A DNA stretch of 64,000 bases from Crocinitomicaceae bacterium (lineage in GTDB: Bacteria; Bacteroidota; Bacteroidia; Flavobacteriales_D; Crocinitomicaceae). Below the pieces are notes generated by a model. That model was not told the DNA's origin and ran no database searches. It worked only from the letters and a program-made list of their open reading frames with translations. This document shows positions 43,710 through 53,658 of the stretch, piece after piece. A program made the translations under genes and the position numbers. The stretch spans positions 1-64,000 of the forward strand of contig JAGNZC010000009.1 in assembly GCA_017984635.1 (NCBI GenBank). The letters run 5' to 3'. Each line of letters opens with the position of its first letter. The stretch's first letter is position 1.

Positions 43710-44473
43710 TGGGAACGATAAAAAAATTACTCTACAAATTACTGAACGAATCAACGTTTCTTAAAACGTTACACAGAAGCTTTTACTTTCTTTATTCTTT
43801 GGGTATCTTGAAAAAAGATGAACGATTCAAGTATCATTACATGGTGAAAAAAGTAATTGAACCGAACTTTAGCATCATTGACATTGGAGCTAATTTAGGT
43901 TATTTTTCAAAAACATTCGCTCGATTAATTCCAAATGGCAAATTAATTTCGATTGAACCTGTTCCTCAATTTTACAAAGTACTTTCTTATTTTTTAAAAC
44001 CCTATGAAAATGCTACAGTTTTCAATGTAGCTTTAGGTGATACTGAAGGTTCCATCACAATGGTGCTTCCTAAATCTAATGGAATGATTCGAACAGGATT
44101 GCCGCATATAGCTGAAAATGAAGCAGAAAAAAGTCAACATGCAACACAAGAAGTAGCAATCGTTAAAGGAACGGAATTATTCAAAGATTTAACCGCACTT
44201 GATTACATCAAATGTGATATTGAAGGCTACGAATTAACTGTTTTTGAAGAAATTAAACCCATTTTGAAGAAATTTCAACCATATGTACAAATAGAAATTT
44301 CATCAAAAAACATGGATGCAATGCTCGCATTGTTTTCATCATTGGGTTACACTCAATTTGGAATTTCAAACTTTCAATTTGTTCAAGAAAAAGGTTTACA
44401 ACAAGAAGAAGGAGATTTCTTTTTTGTACCAGCAGGTCGTTTAGACCAATTCAAACAAAAGTTTAATTGTTAA
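43709..44473 (+). CDS. FkbM family methyltransferase
   Basis: A 254-residue SAM-dependent methyltransferase. Motif I is FSIIDIGANLGYFSKTFA, motif II has ISIEPVPQFY, and the FkbM-specific KCDIEGYELTVFEEI segment is present. Members O-methylate sugars or other small molecules; nothing nearby identifies the acceptor. Coupled to mtaB by a 1-bp overlap, and the last 11 bp overlap the convergent oxidoreductase gene. Confidence 0.9.
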   Translation: MGTIKKLLYKLLNESTFLKTLHRSFYFLYSLGILKKDERFKYHYMVKKVIEPNFSIIDIGANLGYFSKTFARLIPNGKLISIEPVPQFYKVLSYFLKPYENATVFNVALGDTEGSITMVLPKSNGMIRTGLPHIAENEAEKSQHATQEVAIVKGTELFKDLTALDYIKCDIEGYELTVFEEIKPILKKFQPYVQIEISSKNMDAMLALFSSLGYTQFGISNFQFVQEKGLQQEEGDFFFVPAGRLDQFKQKFNC

Positions 44474-46025
44474 GCTTTTTTTCTAGAGATACTACAATGG
44501 CATCAACACAATTCATCCCATCAATCGCTGCAGAAACAATTCCTCCAGCATAACCTGCACCTTCAGCACAAGGAAATAAACCTTTTGTAGAAACATGTTC
44601 CAAGGTCTCAGGATTTCTTGGAATTAAAACAGGTGAAGAGGTGCGTGATTCTGGCGCATGTAAAACAGCATCATTGGTTAAAAAACCATGAATTTTTTTA
44701 TCAAATTCGACAAATGCTTTTCGCAAACGATTGACAATAAATTTAGGAAAAAGGGAATCCATCTCAACACTTACGATACCTGGTTGATATGAAGAACGTG
44801 GGAAATCAGTTGATTTTTTCTTTTGTACAAAATCTAACAAACGTTGCGCTGGAACTTTTTGAGTTTTCCCCGCCAATTCCCATGCTCTTTTCTCTATTGA
44901 TTTTTGAAAATCCAAACACACAAAAGGATCATTTTCTTTACCTGGAAAATCTTTTGGATCTACACTTACAACAATTCCAGAATTGGAATAAATATTATTG
45001 CGTTTAGATGGCGACCATCCATTGGTAACAACTTCTTCTTGAGCTGTAGCGCACGGAGCAACAATTCCACCGGGACACATACAGAAAGAATAAACACCTC
45101 TTCCATCCACTTGGGCAACCAATGAATAAGATGCTGGCGGAACAAAGGCATCATTTAATCGACCATGGTATTGAATCGTGTCAATAAGTTCTTGTGTATG
45201 TTCTATTCGAACGCCTAAGGCAAATGGTTTTGCTTCAACTTTAATTCCATTTGCATGTAATAACTCAAAAATATCGCGCGCAGAATGTCCTGTTGCTAAT
45301 AAAACCCGATCAAATTCATACCATTTTGAAGTATTGATTTCAATTGCAGCAATTGCATTTGACTGAACTTTTACCTGAGTTAATTTTGATTCAAAATGCA
45401 CTTCTCCTCCATTTTTAATAATGAATTCGCGCATTCCAACGATGATTTGTGGTAATTTATTCGTACCAATGTGAGGATGAGCGTCGACTAAAATATCTTT
45501 ATCTGCTCCAAATTCAACAAATAATTTCAATGTTTTTTCAACATCACCTCTTTTTTTAGAACGTGTGTATAATTTTCCATCGGAATAGGTTCCAGCACCA
45601 CCTTCACCATAACAATAATTCGATTCAGGATTAACAATGGATTTTTTATTCAACTCCGCCAAATCTCTTCTTCGGGAACGAACATCTTTACCACGCTCAA
45701 AAATCACAGGACACAATCCAACTTCTAAACACCTTAAAGCAGCAAAAAGTCCAGCAGGTCCTGCACCAATGATTGCAATTCTTTTTTTATCCGCTACATT
45801 TTGCGGTGTGAAATAAGGAGTGAATACAGTTGATTCATTTTTAAAAAAAACGGTAAAAGAACAATTTAATTTGATGATTCTTTTGCGTGCATCAATACTT
45901 CTTTTACGCCATTCAAATGTAAAATCATCGTGTGTAATTGCTAATTCACTTTTGATTTTTGCATGAATCAAAGCAAAATCATCAACTTGTTCCGGTAACA
46001 ATTGAAATTGAACAACTTCAGCCAT
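44463..46025 (-). CDS. COG2509-type FAD-dependent dehydrogenase
   Basis: A 520-residue uncharacterised flavoprotein. After an N-terminal domain of about 80 residues comes the FAD-binding IGAGPAGLFAALRCLE (about 90-105), followed by an E-R-G-K segment and YCYGEGGAGTYSDGKLYTR. The C-terminal part carries RTSSPVLIPRNPETLEHVS and GLFPCAEGAGYAGGI. This arrangement matches the COG2509 family of uncharacterised FAD-dependent dehydrogenases found in many bacteria; the substrate is unknown. The start shares a base with the stop of the PorT gene upstream (TAATG type). Confidence 0.85.
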   Translation of the reverse strand: MAEVVQFQLLPEQVDDFALIHAKIKSELAITHDDFTFEWRKRSIDARKRIIKLNCSFTVFFKNESTVFTPYFTPQNVADKKRIAIIGAGPAGLFAALRCLEVGLCPVIFERGKDVRSRRRDLAELNKKSIVNPESNYCYGEGGAGTYSDGKLYTRSKKRGDVEKTLKLFVEFGADKDILVDAHPHIGTNKLPQIIVGMREFIIKNGGEVHFESKLTQVKVQSNAIAAIEINTSKWYEFDRVLLATGHSARDIFELLHANGIKVEAKPFALGVRIEHTQELIDTIQYHGRLNDAFVPPASYSLVAQVDGRGVYSFCMCPGGIVAPCATAQEEVVTNGWSPSKRNNIYSNSGIVVSVDPKDFPGKENDPFVCLDFQKSIEKRAWELAGKTQKVPAQRLLDFVQKKKSTDFPRSSYQPGIVSVEMDSLFPKFIVNRLRKAFVEFDKKIHGFLTNDAVLHAPESRTSSPVLIPRNPETLEHVSTKGLFPCAEGAGYAGGIVSAAIDGMNCVDAIVVSLEKKLNN

Positions 46026-46741
46026 TAACCTTCAAATATAAATGAAACCCACCAACCTCTGTTGTACAACGATTGAATTGGTTTAGAAACAGGAGAATTA
46101 TCTTGAATCATTGAATTGTAAAAACTATGTGAATATTTCAATTCAATGCCAAATTTAAAATACGGTGCGAAAAATTCCAAACCACCACCTACTTGACCAC
46201 TAAAGTCATTTCGTTTAATTTTAATAAATGGATCCGTAAAACTTTGTGAAGCATCTTCTTGTGATTGTAAATCATATGAATATTGACCACCAAACAAGCA
46301 GTAAGCTGCAAAATTATTAATCCTTAATGTTCTAAATTGAAACATTAATGGAAAATCCAAATTAGTAGAATTGACACGTTCTTGGCTCAATTCATTTTCT
46401 GGCCCATTACCATTATCTACTATAAAAGTATAGTCTAACACTCGTTCTTGAAAAGAAAGTGTAGGCAAAAAACGCAATCGCACAACTGGTGTTCCCAATT
46501 TTAATGTTGAAACGATTCCTAATTGTCCTCCAACTGTTGAACTTGGAATAACAGATAACATTTGATAATCTTGGTAGGCAGTTAATTTTTGATACGTATT
46601 AAAATTAGATGTATTGAATCCAAGCATAAAACCAAAATTCAATATTTTTTTGTCGAATTTTCTATAATTAAGCGGTACTTCTTTCTGTGAAAAAGTCACA
46701 AAAGAAACAAAACATAAAAGTATATAACTGTATTTTAACAT
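46025..46741 (-). CDS. porT: PorT-like T9SS outer-membrane protein
   Basis: A 238-residue protein: signal peptide (1-18, ending TFSQ), then beta strands with repeated aromatic residues, ending in RGWWVSFIFEG. It fits PorT/SprT, an outer-membrane barrel of the type IX secretion system, in size, in the N-terminal FGFMLGFNTSNF strand and in gene order next to ubiE, a common arrangement in Bacteroidota. The presence of T9SS cargo in this window agrees with a working system. Other por/gld genes are outside the window. Identity is by pattern and context, not by alignment. Confidence 0.7.
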   Translation of the reverse strand: MLKYSYILLCFVSFVTFSQKEVPLNYRKFDKKILNFGFMLGFNTSNFNTYQKLTAYQDYQMLSVIPSSTVGGQLGIVSTLKLGTPVVRLRFLPTLSFQERVLDYTFIVDNGNGPENELSQERVNSTNLDFPLMFQFRTLRINNFAAYCLFGGQYSYDLQSQEDASQSFTDPFIKIKRNDFSGQVGGGLEFFAPYFKFGIELKYSHSFYNSMIQDNSPVSKPIQSLYNRGWWVSFIFEG

Positions 46742-46778
46742 TCGTTTAATAACGCAGAATTAGAACAATTCGTATATT

Positions 46779-47513
46779 TTATTTTCTACCAATGTAAATC
46801 GTTGCAATTCCACCAGAAACAAGCTTTGAAGAAACATTTTGATATCCTACTTTTGTAAGTATAGCTTTAAAAGCATCACCTTCTGGAAATGCTTGAACTG
46901 ATTCTGGTAAATAAGCATACGCTTTTTCATCTTTAGAGATATTTTTACCAAAAAAGGGAATGAAATATTTTGAATAAAAGCCAAACACTTGTTTAATAGG
47001 AAAATTTTTTGGTTTTGAAAACTCTAAAATAATTGCTTTTCCACCTGGTCGAATCACACGTAACATTTCAGCTAAGCCTTTTTCCAAGTTTTCAAAATTT
47101 CTCACACCAAATCCGACTGTCAAGCCGTCAAAATAATTGTCTTCAAACGGTAAGTTTTCAGAATCTCCCAACTGCATTGATATGATGTTGTCTACTTTTT
47201 TAGTGATCATTTTCTCTTTTCCAACAGCCAACATTCCTTCAGAAATATCAATACCGACAACTTCTTTTGGATTAATTTTCAAAGCTGCCAAAGCAAAATC
47301 ACCTGTACCTGTTGCAATATCTAAAATTCGTGTAGGATTAATTTCTTTCAATTCAGCGATTGCTTTCTTTCGCCAAATTTTATCAATTCCTAACGATAGA
47401 AAATGATTTAAAAAATCGTATCTTTTAGAAATATTATTAAACATTTCCGCTACTTCCTCTTTTTTGGATTTTGAAGCGTCGTTGTAAGGTTTTACTACTT
47501 TTTGATCTGACAT
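46779..47513 (-). CDS. ubiE: Demethylmenaquinone/UbiE methyltransferase
   Basis: Methylates demethylmenaquinone to menaquinone, the usual Bacteroidota respiratory quinone. The 244-residue protein has the SAM motif [16 protein letters not shown], the family signature [18 protein letters not shown], and a [20 protein letters not shown] post-motif. The gene ends 38 bp before porT and begins 5 bp after the rfaE1-like gene stop on the minus strand, so it may be part of a longer transcript. Confidence 0.94.
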   Translation of the reverse strand: MSDQKVVKPYNDASKSKKEEVAEMFNNISKRYDFLNHFLSLGIDKIWRKKAIAELKEINPTRILDIATGTGDFALAALKINPKEVVGIDISEGMLAVGKEKMITKKVDNIISMQLGDSENLPFEDNYFDGLTVGFGVRNFENLEKGLAEMLRVIRPGGKAIILEFSKPKNFPIKQVFGFYSKYFIPFFGKNISKDEKAYAYLPESVQAFPEGDAFKAILTKVGYQNVSSKLVSGGIATIYIGRK

Positions 47514-47518
47514 GTTGT

Positions 47519-48511
47519 TTATATTTCTCCGATTAATGAGTTTATTTCATTTTTTAATTGTTCTGGATCAATTGAAACAACACCACTTGTTTCACAGACT
47601 AATCCTCCAGCAATATTTGCAATTTGAGCAATTCGTTGTATTGGTAATCCAACAACCAAACATAAGGTTGCAACTGAAATTACGGTGTCACCTGCCCCAC
47701 TTACATCTGCAATTGTTCTTAAATGCGCCGTTTCATGAAATTGAACGTTTTCTTTTTCAATAAAAACACCGTGTTCAGATAAGGTTACAAAAGAAATTAC
47801 ATTGTTCAATTGCTGATTCAATTGTGTAATAGCATTCTTAAATGAAGGATAATCATGCTCGAAATCAAATTCTAACGATAAGCCTTCTTTTAATTCTTTT
47901 AAATTAGGTTTGAAAAGCGTTACGTTTTTGTATGCTAAAAAATTATCTTTTTTAGGGTCAACCGTTGTTAATACATTGAATTCCTTTGCTAATCCAATCA
48001 CATCACTGATCACTTTTTCAGTCAACACACCTTTGTTGTAATCTTCAAAAATAATACCATCCAAACCTTCTTGAAGCAAAACATGAACACGTTCAACGAT
48101 TGCATTCTCTTCATCTTTGTTGAGCGCATGCGTTTGCTCGGAATCAATGCGTAATAATTGTTGATTATTACCTATTACTCTGGTTTTAACCGTTGTAATT
48201 CGATCTTTAGAAACAACAATTCCATTCGTTTCAATCGCAGCATTTTTGACCAATTCCATGAATCTAGTTCCTTCTTTGTCATCTCCAACAACGGAACATA
48301 ATATTGGGGCAGCGCCTAAAGCAACTAAATTTATGGCTACATTTGCAGCGCCACCTAAACGATCTTCCTCTTTTTCCAAACTTACAATTGGAACGGGTGC
48401 TTCCGGACTAATACGATTCACTTTTCCACGAAGGTACGCATCAAGCATCACATCTCCGATAACAAGGATTCGTTTTCCTTTAAATTGTTCAAATAATTCA
48501 GTTGACTTCAT
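47519..48511 (-). CDS. rfaE1: Heptose-7-phosphate kinase (RfaE1 domain)
   Basis: A 330-residue PfkB-family sugar kinase. The [26 protein letters not shown] block and the conserved [16 protein letters not shown] motif are typical of the kinase half of HldE, which phosphorylates D-beta-D-heptose 7-phosphate for LPS inner-core heptose. The adenylyltransferase half (E. coli HldE, 477 residues) is absent, so a separate gene elsewhere is expected. The start shares a base with the aminotransferase stop (TAATG). Confidence 0.85.
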   Translation of the reverse strand: MKSTELFEQFKGKRILVIGDVMLDAYLRGKVNRISPEAPVPIVSLEKEEDRLGGAANVAINLVALGAAPILCSVVGDDKEGTRFMELVKNAAIETNGIVVSKDRITTVKTRVIGNNQQLLRIDSEQTHALNKDEENAIVERVHVLLQEGLDGIIFEDYNKGVLTEKVISDVIGLAKEFNVLTTVDPKKDNFLAYKNVTLFKPNLKELKEGLSLEFDFEHDYPSFKNAITQLNQQLNNVISFVTLSEHGVFIEKENVQFHETAHLRTIADVSGAGDTVISVATLCLVVGLPIQRIAQIANIAGGLVCETSGVVSIDPEQLKNEINSLIGEI

Positions 48512-49704
48512 TATGCTAGTTTTGCCAAAGCTTGTTTGATACGATCCATTGCTTTTGTTAACGTTTCTTCAGAAGCAGCGTAAGAAATTCGAATGCAATT
48601 CGGATCACCAAATGCATCTCCAGTTACCAATGCAACCAAAGCTTCTGATAATAAATACAAACACATATCATCTGCATTATGAACAGTAAAACCGTTGTGA
48701 GATTTTCCAAAAAATGAGGAAATTTCAGGAAAAACATAAAAAGCTCCTACAGGAACATTTGCCTTTACACCAGGCATATCATTTAATGCAGCTAATACTA
48801 ATTTTCTTCTATTATTAAATGCAGCAATCATATCTTTCAATACAATTGGATCCGCTTCCATTGCAGCAATAGTTGCTTTTTGTGTAATTGAACACGTTCC
48901 AGATGTAAATTGTCCTTGTACTTTATTACACGCATCTGCAATCACTTTTGGAGCACCAATATAACCCAAACGCCAACCTGTCATTGCCCAAGCTTTAGAA
49001 ACACCATTGATGGTAACAACTTGATTGTATACTTCAGGAAATTGAGCTAAACTTTCGTGTTTTCCAATAAAATTAATGTGCTCGTAAATCTCATCTGAAA
49101 TAACTACGATGTGTGGGTGTTTTTTCAGAACACACGCTAAATCATATAATTCTTCTTTTGTATACACCGATCCAGTTGGATTACAAGGTGTAGAAAAAAT
49201 CAACATTTTTGTTTTGGGAGTAATTGCTGCTTCTAATTCTTTACCTGTGATTTTAAAATCATTGTCAATTCCTGCAGTAATCACAACAGGCGTTCCTTCA
49301 GCTACTTTGACAATTTCAACATACGAAACCCAATATGGCGCTGGGACAATAACTTCATCCCCTGGTCCAATAATACTTAGTACCACATTTGCAATAGATT
49401 GTTTTGCTCCAGTTGAAACGACAATTTGATCTTTCGTATAATCCAAACCATTGTCACGTTTGAATTTCAAAGAAATACTCTCACGTAAATCATCATACCC
49501 CGGAACTGGAGTATACATAGTGAAATTATTATTCATTGCCTCCAAAGCAGCATCTTTAATGAATTGCGGTGTAAAAAAATCTGGTTCACCCAAACTTAAT
49601 GAAATAATATCTTTTCCTTCAGCTTTTAACTCTCTACTTTTTCTCGACATTGCTATTGTTGCCGATTCTTCCATAGCCATAAGGCGATCTGATAATTTTA
49701 TCAT
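48511..49704 (-). CDS. aspC: Class I/II pyridoxal-phosphate aminotransferase (aspartate type)
   Basis: A 397-residue PLP enzyme. The Schiff-base lysine is in GVSKAWAMTGWRLGY, and TPCNPTGSVY and SDEIYEHI are in place, as is the C-terminal carboxylate-binding IRISYAASEETL. These belong to aspartate aminotransferase subgroup I-gamma (AspB-like), which transfers amino groups between aspartate and 2-oxoglutarate. A TAATTTTG box lies about 20 nt upstream of the ATG. It heads a run of four coupled or closely spaced minus-strand genes (rfaE1, ubiE, porT). Confidence 0.92.
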   Translation of the reverse strand: MIKLSDRLMAMEESATIAMSRKSRELKAEGKDIISLSLGEPDFFTPQFIKDAALEAMNNNFTMYTPVPGYDDLRESISLKFKRDNGLDYTKDQIVVSTGAKQSIANVVLSIIGPGDEVIVPAPYWVSYVEIVKVAEGTPVVITAGIDNDFKITGKELEAAITPKTKMLIFSTPCNPTGSVYTKEELYDLACVLKKHPHIVVISDEIYEHINFIGKHESLAQFPEVYNQVVTINGVSKAWAMTGWRLGYIGAPKVIADACNKVQGQFTSGTCSITQKATIAAMEADPIVLKDMIAAFNNRRKLVLAALNDMPGVKANVPVGAFYVFPEISSFFGKSHNGFTVHNADDMCLYLLSEALVALVTGDAFGDPNCIRISYAASEETLTKAMDRIKQALAKLA

Positions 49705-49842
49705 AATTCAATTCATTTTTTTACAAAATTAAGCATTAAAAAGGTATTTTAATTGTTGATTTAGTGAAAACTACAACAAGAAGTCAAAAGTTGATTGTGG
49801 ATAAACTATTCTAATTGCTATAAATCAAAAATAGGAAATGTG

Positions 49843-49850
49843 TAATTTTG
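49843..49850 (+). promoter_or_regulatory. TAATTTTG -7 box 8 nt before the acyltransferase start
   Basis: It supports the ATG at 49859 over an in-frame ATG at 49838 that lies upstream of the box. Confidence 0.5.
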
Positions 49851-49858
49851 AAAATAGT

Positions 49859-50677
49859 ATGGAAAAGAAGAAATTCATTGATCTAAAAAACTTAATAAAA
49901 AGTAAAAAACCTGGTTTAGCAAAACGGCTTCCTGGGTTTGTATTGAACTATTTGAGAAAAACAATCCATGAAGATGAAATCAATACGTTCCTAGACAAGC
50001 ATCACACCAAATTTAACCATGATTTTTGCACAGCAATTGTTGACTATTTAGCAATAAACATTCAAGTTAAAGGAATTGAAAACATACCAAAAGAAGGTCC
50101 CGTTATTATTGCAATGAACCATCCACTTGGTGGAATGGATGCAATAGCTTTTATTCATGCGTTAAAAAATCACCGTGCCGATTTAAAATTTATTGTAAAT
50201 GATATATTAATGAACCTTGAAAACTTAAAAGGTTTATTTGTAGGCATCAATAAACATGGTAAAAACGAACAATCTACGCGCCAAAATATCATTCAAGCTT
50301 TTGAAAGTGATGAAGCCATTTGTATTTTTCCAGCTGGATTAGTTAGCAGAAAACAACATGGTAAAATAGAAGATTTAGAATGGAAAAAAACCTTTATCAC
50401 CTATGCTAACAAATTAAATCAACCTATCATACCAGTTTATATTGATGGTCAGCTTTCTAATTTCTTTTACCGTTTAGCAAACTTTAGAAAAGCAATCGGT
50501 ATAAAAGCAAATATTGAAATGCTTTATTTAGCAGATGAACTTTTTAATCAACGCAATAAAACCATCCACTTCACCATTGGAAAATCTATTTTACCTTCTG
50601 ATTACAAACATTTACCTTCGGAAAGAAAACAAGCAGCATTTCTAAAACAAACTGTTTACGATTTAGCAAATAAATAA
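49859..50677 (+). CDS. 1-acyl-glycerophosphate-acyltransferase-like (PlsC family) enzyme, possible O-acyltransferase of amino-acid lipids
   Basis: From the ATG at 49859 the protein has 272 residues. The acyltransferase core is recognisable: NHPLGGMDAIAF (the NHxxxxD motif), FVGINKHGKNEQST, and IFPAGLVSRKQHGKIED (the FPEG-like motif, here FPAG). The N-terminal 45 residues are polar and basic. Four bases downstream is a GNAT-type acyltransferase gene. In Bacteroides the paired genes glsA (O-acyltransferase) and glsB (N-acyltransferase) make glycine lipids; the pairing here fits that model. A phospholipid acyltransferase role is the alternative. Confidence 0.8.
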   Translation: MEKKKFIDLKNLIKSKKPGLAKRLPGFVLNYLRKTIHEDEINTFLDKHHTKFNHDFCTAIVDYLAINIQVKGIENIPKEGPVIIAMNHPLGGMDAIAFIHALKNHRADLKFIVNDILMNLENLKGLFVGINKHGKNEQSTRQNIIQAFESDEAICIFPAGLVSRKQHGKIEDLEWKKTFITYANKLNQPIIPVYIDGQLSNFFYRLANFRKAIGIKANIEMLYLADELFNQRNKTIHFTIGKSILPSDYKHLPSERKQAAFLKQTVYDLANK

Positions 50678-50681
50678 AACT

Positions 50682-51599
50682 ATGGAAAAGATCATTGAAC
50701 CAATTGATAAAGCATTATTGAAAGCGGAATTAACGTCGGATCGTTTCATGAGAATGACGCGTAAAGGCGGGAATGAAATATACTGTGTTAATATTCATAA
50801 TTCTCCAAATGTATTGCAAGAAATTGGTCGCTTAAGAGAAGTAACTTTTCGTGCATCTGGAGGAGGAACAGGTTTATCAATCGATTTAGATGAATTTGAC
50901 ACCAATGAGATATGTTATGATCAATTAATAGTTTGGTCACCTGAAGACGAAGAAATCATTGGCGGTTATCGCTTTATTAAATGTGCTGATGCTATTGATT
51001 TAGAAACAAATGAAATTCATTTATCAACCACTCATTATTTCGATTTTTCAGAAAAATTTATTTCTGAATATTTACCTTCTACTATTGAACTAGGTAGAAG
51101 TTGGGTACAACCCAATTTTCAACCATCGGTTAACCCAAGAAAAGGATTATTTGCATTAGACAATATTTGGGATGGATTAGGTGCAATTACTATTTTCAAT
51201 CCAGAAATCAACTATTTCTTTGGGAAAGTAACAATGTACCCAAACTACAATTCGTACAGTCGTGATTTTTTATTGCATTTCTTAAAATCCTATTTTCCAG
51301 ACAACGAAAATTTGATGCATCCATTTCACCCACTACAAATCACTACAGACCCTTCAATATTTGATCAAAAATTAGCAGGGTTAGAATTCAAAGAAGCATT
51401 CAAAGTAATGAATACAGCTATTCGTGAAAATGGTGAGTTCGTTCCACCATTAATGAATATCTACATGAGTCTTTCTTCTACTATGAAAACATTTGGAACA
51501 GCAGTCAACCCTGATTTTGGAAATGTAGAAGAAACCGGAATTTTGGTAACTATTGCTGATGTTTATCCAGAAAAAAAAGAACGCCATATGACATTATAA
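50682..51599 (+). CDS. GNAT-type N-acyltransferase (GlsB/OlsB-like)
   Basis: A 305-residue cytoplasmic protein of the hemolysin/OlsB-like acyltransferase group. A conserved block reads RLREVTFRASGGGTGLSIDLDEFD (split over residues 52-76), then LIVWSPEDEEIIGGYRF and the core ELGRSWVQPNFQP. OlsB and GlsB attach a 3-hydroxy fatty acyl chain to the alpha-amino group of ornithine or glycine. The 4-bp spacing behind the PlsC-type gene supports a two-step acylation pathway. Which amino acid is used cannot be told. Confidence 0.82.
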   Translation: MEKIIEPIDKALLKAELTSDRFMRMTRKGGNEIYCVNIHNSPNVLQEIGRLREVTFRASGGGTGLSIDLDEFDTNEICYDQLIVWSPEDEEIIGGYRFIKCADAIDLETNEIHLSTTHYFDFSEKFISEYLPSTIELGRSWVQPNFQPSVNPRKGLFALDNIWDGLGAITIFNPEINYFFGKVTMYPNYNSYSRDFLLHFLKSYFPDNENLMHPFHPLQITTDPSIFDQKLAGLEFKEAFKVMNTAIRENGEFVPPLMNIYMSLSSTMKTFGTAVNPDFGNVEETGILVTIADVYPEKKERHMTL

Positions 51600-51630
51600 A
51601 AAAGAGCATCTAATAAGTAACTCTTTTTCC
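51597..51630 (+). terminator. Possible weak terminator
   Basis: AAAAAGAG and CTCTTTTT form an 8-bp AT-rich stem around a 15-nt loop, just after the GNAT stop. Confidence 0.4.
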
Positions 51631-51644
51631 AAACAATAAATTAA

Positions 51645-53495
51645 TTAAATATTAATTAACTTATACAACTTTCCCTTAACTCTAATAAAGTAAACTCCAT
51701 TGTTTTCTATTTTTTTGAGTTGATTTCCTAATTGATCAAAAATGGTATATTCCAATCCTTCTGAAATTTCAAACATACCATTATGAGTTGGATTTGGGTA
51801 TATGAGTACTTCTTCATTAAAACATTCAAGTGATAGTGGATCGTATTTTTTTTCTTTTCCATCTCTATCAACTTGAACCAAGCGATAATAAGCAAGTACA
51901 TTTTTATTTTCTGAATCAATAAAAGAATATTCTATAGTACTGGAAGAATTTCCTGAAGCTTGAACAATTCCCACCTCTTTCCATTCCGTTCCGTTGAATG
52001 ATTTTTCAACTGCAAAATAATCAGCATTGTTTTCACTGGCTGTTGACCATAAAAGATTTACTAGTCCACTTTTTTCACATACTACATCAAAATGTATTAA
52101 CTCAACTGGTAAATAGTCATAAACGCTTAACGTTACTTGATCTGAATATGTGCATCCATTTGCTGAAGCTGTCAAGGTATAAGTTGTTGTAGTAGTTGGT
52201 GTAACGGTTACAGGTACAGTTGAAGCGATTGAACTTGAAGGTGTTGATGTCCAATTGGTAGATGACAACAATGCAGCATTCGTAGAATTTACAATTGTTC
52301 CAATCGAAGTTGAAGCATTTCCAATTGCTGTAGTATTCGCACCAGCATCAACAGGCCAAGAAATTTGTTGAAAATAAAGCGATAATTTTGATTCGGCTGT
52401 TCGTTCAATTAAACGAACTGTCACCTCTGAAGTTGAGCATAAAGCGCCTGTAAACACAACACCTTGATTTATACAACAAGAACTGAAACTAGCTACCTCA
52501 ACTCCATTTACATAAACTTTAACACCCTCATCATACTGAGAAGGTAAAGTAATTGTATAATATCCTGAAGGAAATCCTTTTCGCTTAAATTCAGCAATAA
52601 AATAATCGCTCTTCATTGCACAACCAGTCCATCCATTTACAGCTGTAGGATTGTTTGCAGCAGTCCATTTTGCCATTGTATTTATTGAAAGATTTGTATC
52701 TGTATAATATCCGTAATAATCTCCTGAAGTTGTAGCTGAAAAAGTGGACATTGAATTAAAATCTGTAGTGTAATTATTTTCATCGTATGCATAAGCCATA
52801 ACATTCCAAGAATTAATACCAAAACCAGGATTAATTGGTTGTACACAAGATGCTTTAACCCATAAATTTAATGTTTGAGATGCAGTTATATTCCCTAAAT
52901 TATACCTTTCTTTCACAAATCCATTTGTAGGCATCCAATGTAAACCTGCAGCATTTGAGCATGAATGATGGATTTGCTCTGACAATTTAAGAGAATCATC
53001 CGTTGACCCACAGGTACCAGAATCAAAAGCAGTTGTTAATGCACCTCCATTATTTTGCCAATCGCTATTGTAGTAATAATCTTCCCATCCTCTTGATAAA
53101 GGTTTGAAATTTCTAATTCTACTCAAAAACATTTGATTTTGAGAGGTGTAATTAATATTAGGGCCAGTTATTTTTACACTATTGAAAAAATCTAATTTTT
53201 TTAAAACAGACCTATTTAATATTCCTCTTGTCAAACCAGTTAATGATGTTGTGGAAGGCAATACACCTGTTCCATTTCCGAAATCAATTGCCACTAAAAC
53301 ATATCCAAACGCATCAACTTGAGTAGAAAACGTATTACCTCCAATTGAGAAATAATAGGTACCTGCAGAAGTTACCGTACTTGCATGTTGCATACTTGTA
53401 AATGGATCTACAGATGAACCTGTTGGAACCTGACAAAAAGAACTAAAAAAAAATAAAATAAATGATAGCGTTGTAAAATAATGTTTTGAATTCAT
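51645..53495 (-). CDS. T9SS secreted multidomain surface protein (paralog A)
   Basis: A 616-residue protein with signal peptide (1-21). Domains in order: an N-terminal domain of about 110 residues starting PFTSMQHAS with GTYYFSIGGNTFSTQVD; a central region with Cys pairs; a part with VKVYVNGVEVASFSSCC that resembles PA14/carbohydrate-binding loops; an Ig-like repeat ending YTLTASANGCTYSDQVTL; a PVELIHFDVVC fibronectin-like domain with NADYFAVEKSFNGTEW; and a short C-terminal sorting region (IYPNPTHNG, GVYFIRVKGKLYKLINI). Its neighbour upstream is a paralog of nearly the same length and domain order. The role is probably adhesion or binding; there is no catalytic motif. Confidence 0.8.
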   Translation of the reverse strand: MNSKHYFTTLSFILFFFSSFCQVPTGSSVDPFTSMQHASTVTSAGTYYFSIGGNTFSTQVDAFGYVLVAIDFGNGTGVLPSTTSLTGLTRGILNRSVLKKLDFFNSVKITGPNINYTSQNQMFLSRIRNFKPLSRGWEDYYYNSDWQNNGGALTTAFDSGTCGSTDDSLKLSEQIHHSCSNAAGLHWMPTNGFVKERYNLGNITASQTLNLWVKASCVQPINPGFGINSWNVMAYAYDENNYTTDFNSMSTFSATTSGDYYGYYTDTNLSINTMAKWTAANNPTAVNGWTGCAMKSDYFIAEFKRKGFPSGYYTITLPSQYDEGVKVYVNGVEVASFSSCCINQGVVFTGALCSTSEVTVRLIERTAESKLSLYFQQISWPVDAGANTTAIGNASTSIGTIVNSTNAALLSSTNWTSTPSSSIASTVPVTVTPTTTTTYTLTASANGCTYSDQVTLSVYDYLPVELIHFDVVCEKSGLVNLLWSTASENNADYFAVEKSFNGTEWKEVGIVQASGNSSSTIEYSFIDSENKNVLAYYRLVQVDRDGKEKKYDPLSLECFNEEVLIYPNPTHNGMFEISEGLEYTIFDQLGNQLKKIENNGVYFIRVKGKLYKLINI

Positions 53496-53605
53496 CTAAA
53501 AGAAATATGTAATACCTAAAAATCGAATTCAAAATTAATGAATAAAATGATTTGTAGTTATTAATCAAATCAATTTAACAAAACCAAGGCACCTAATAAA
53601 TGAGC

Positions 53606-53643
53606 AAAAAAAAATGGGTTACCAAAAAAGACAACCCATTTTC
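53606..53643 (-). terminator. Rho-independent terminator after paralog B
   Basis: AAAATGGGTT and AACCCATTTT form a stem with a 12-nt loop; the A run on the plus strand gives a T tail on the minus strand. Confidence 0.8.
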
Positions 53644-53658
53644 TAAACAACAAATTAA

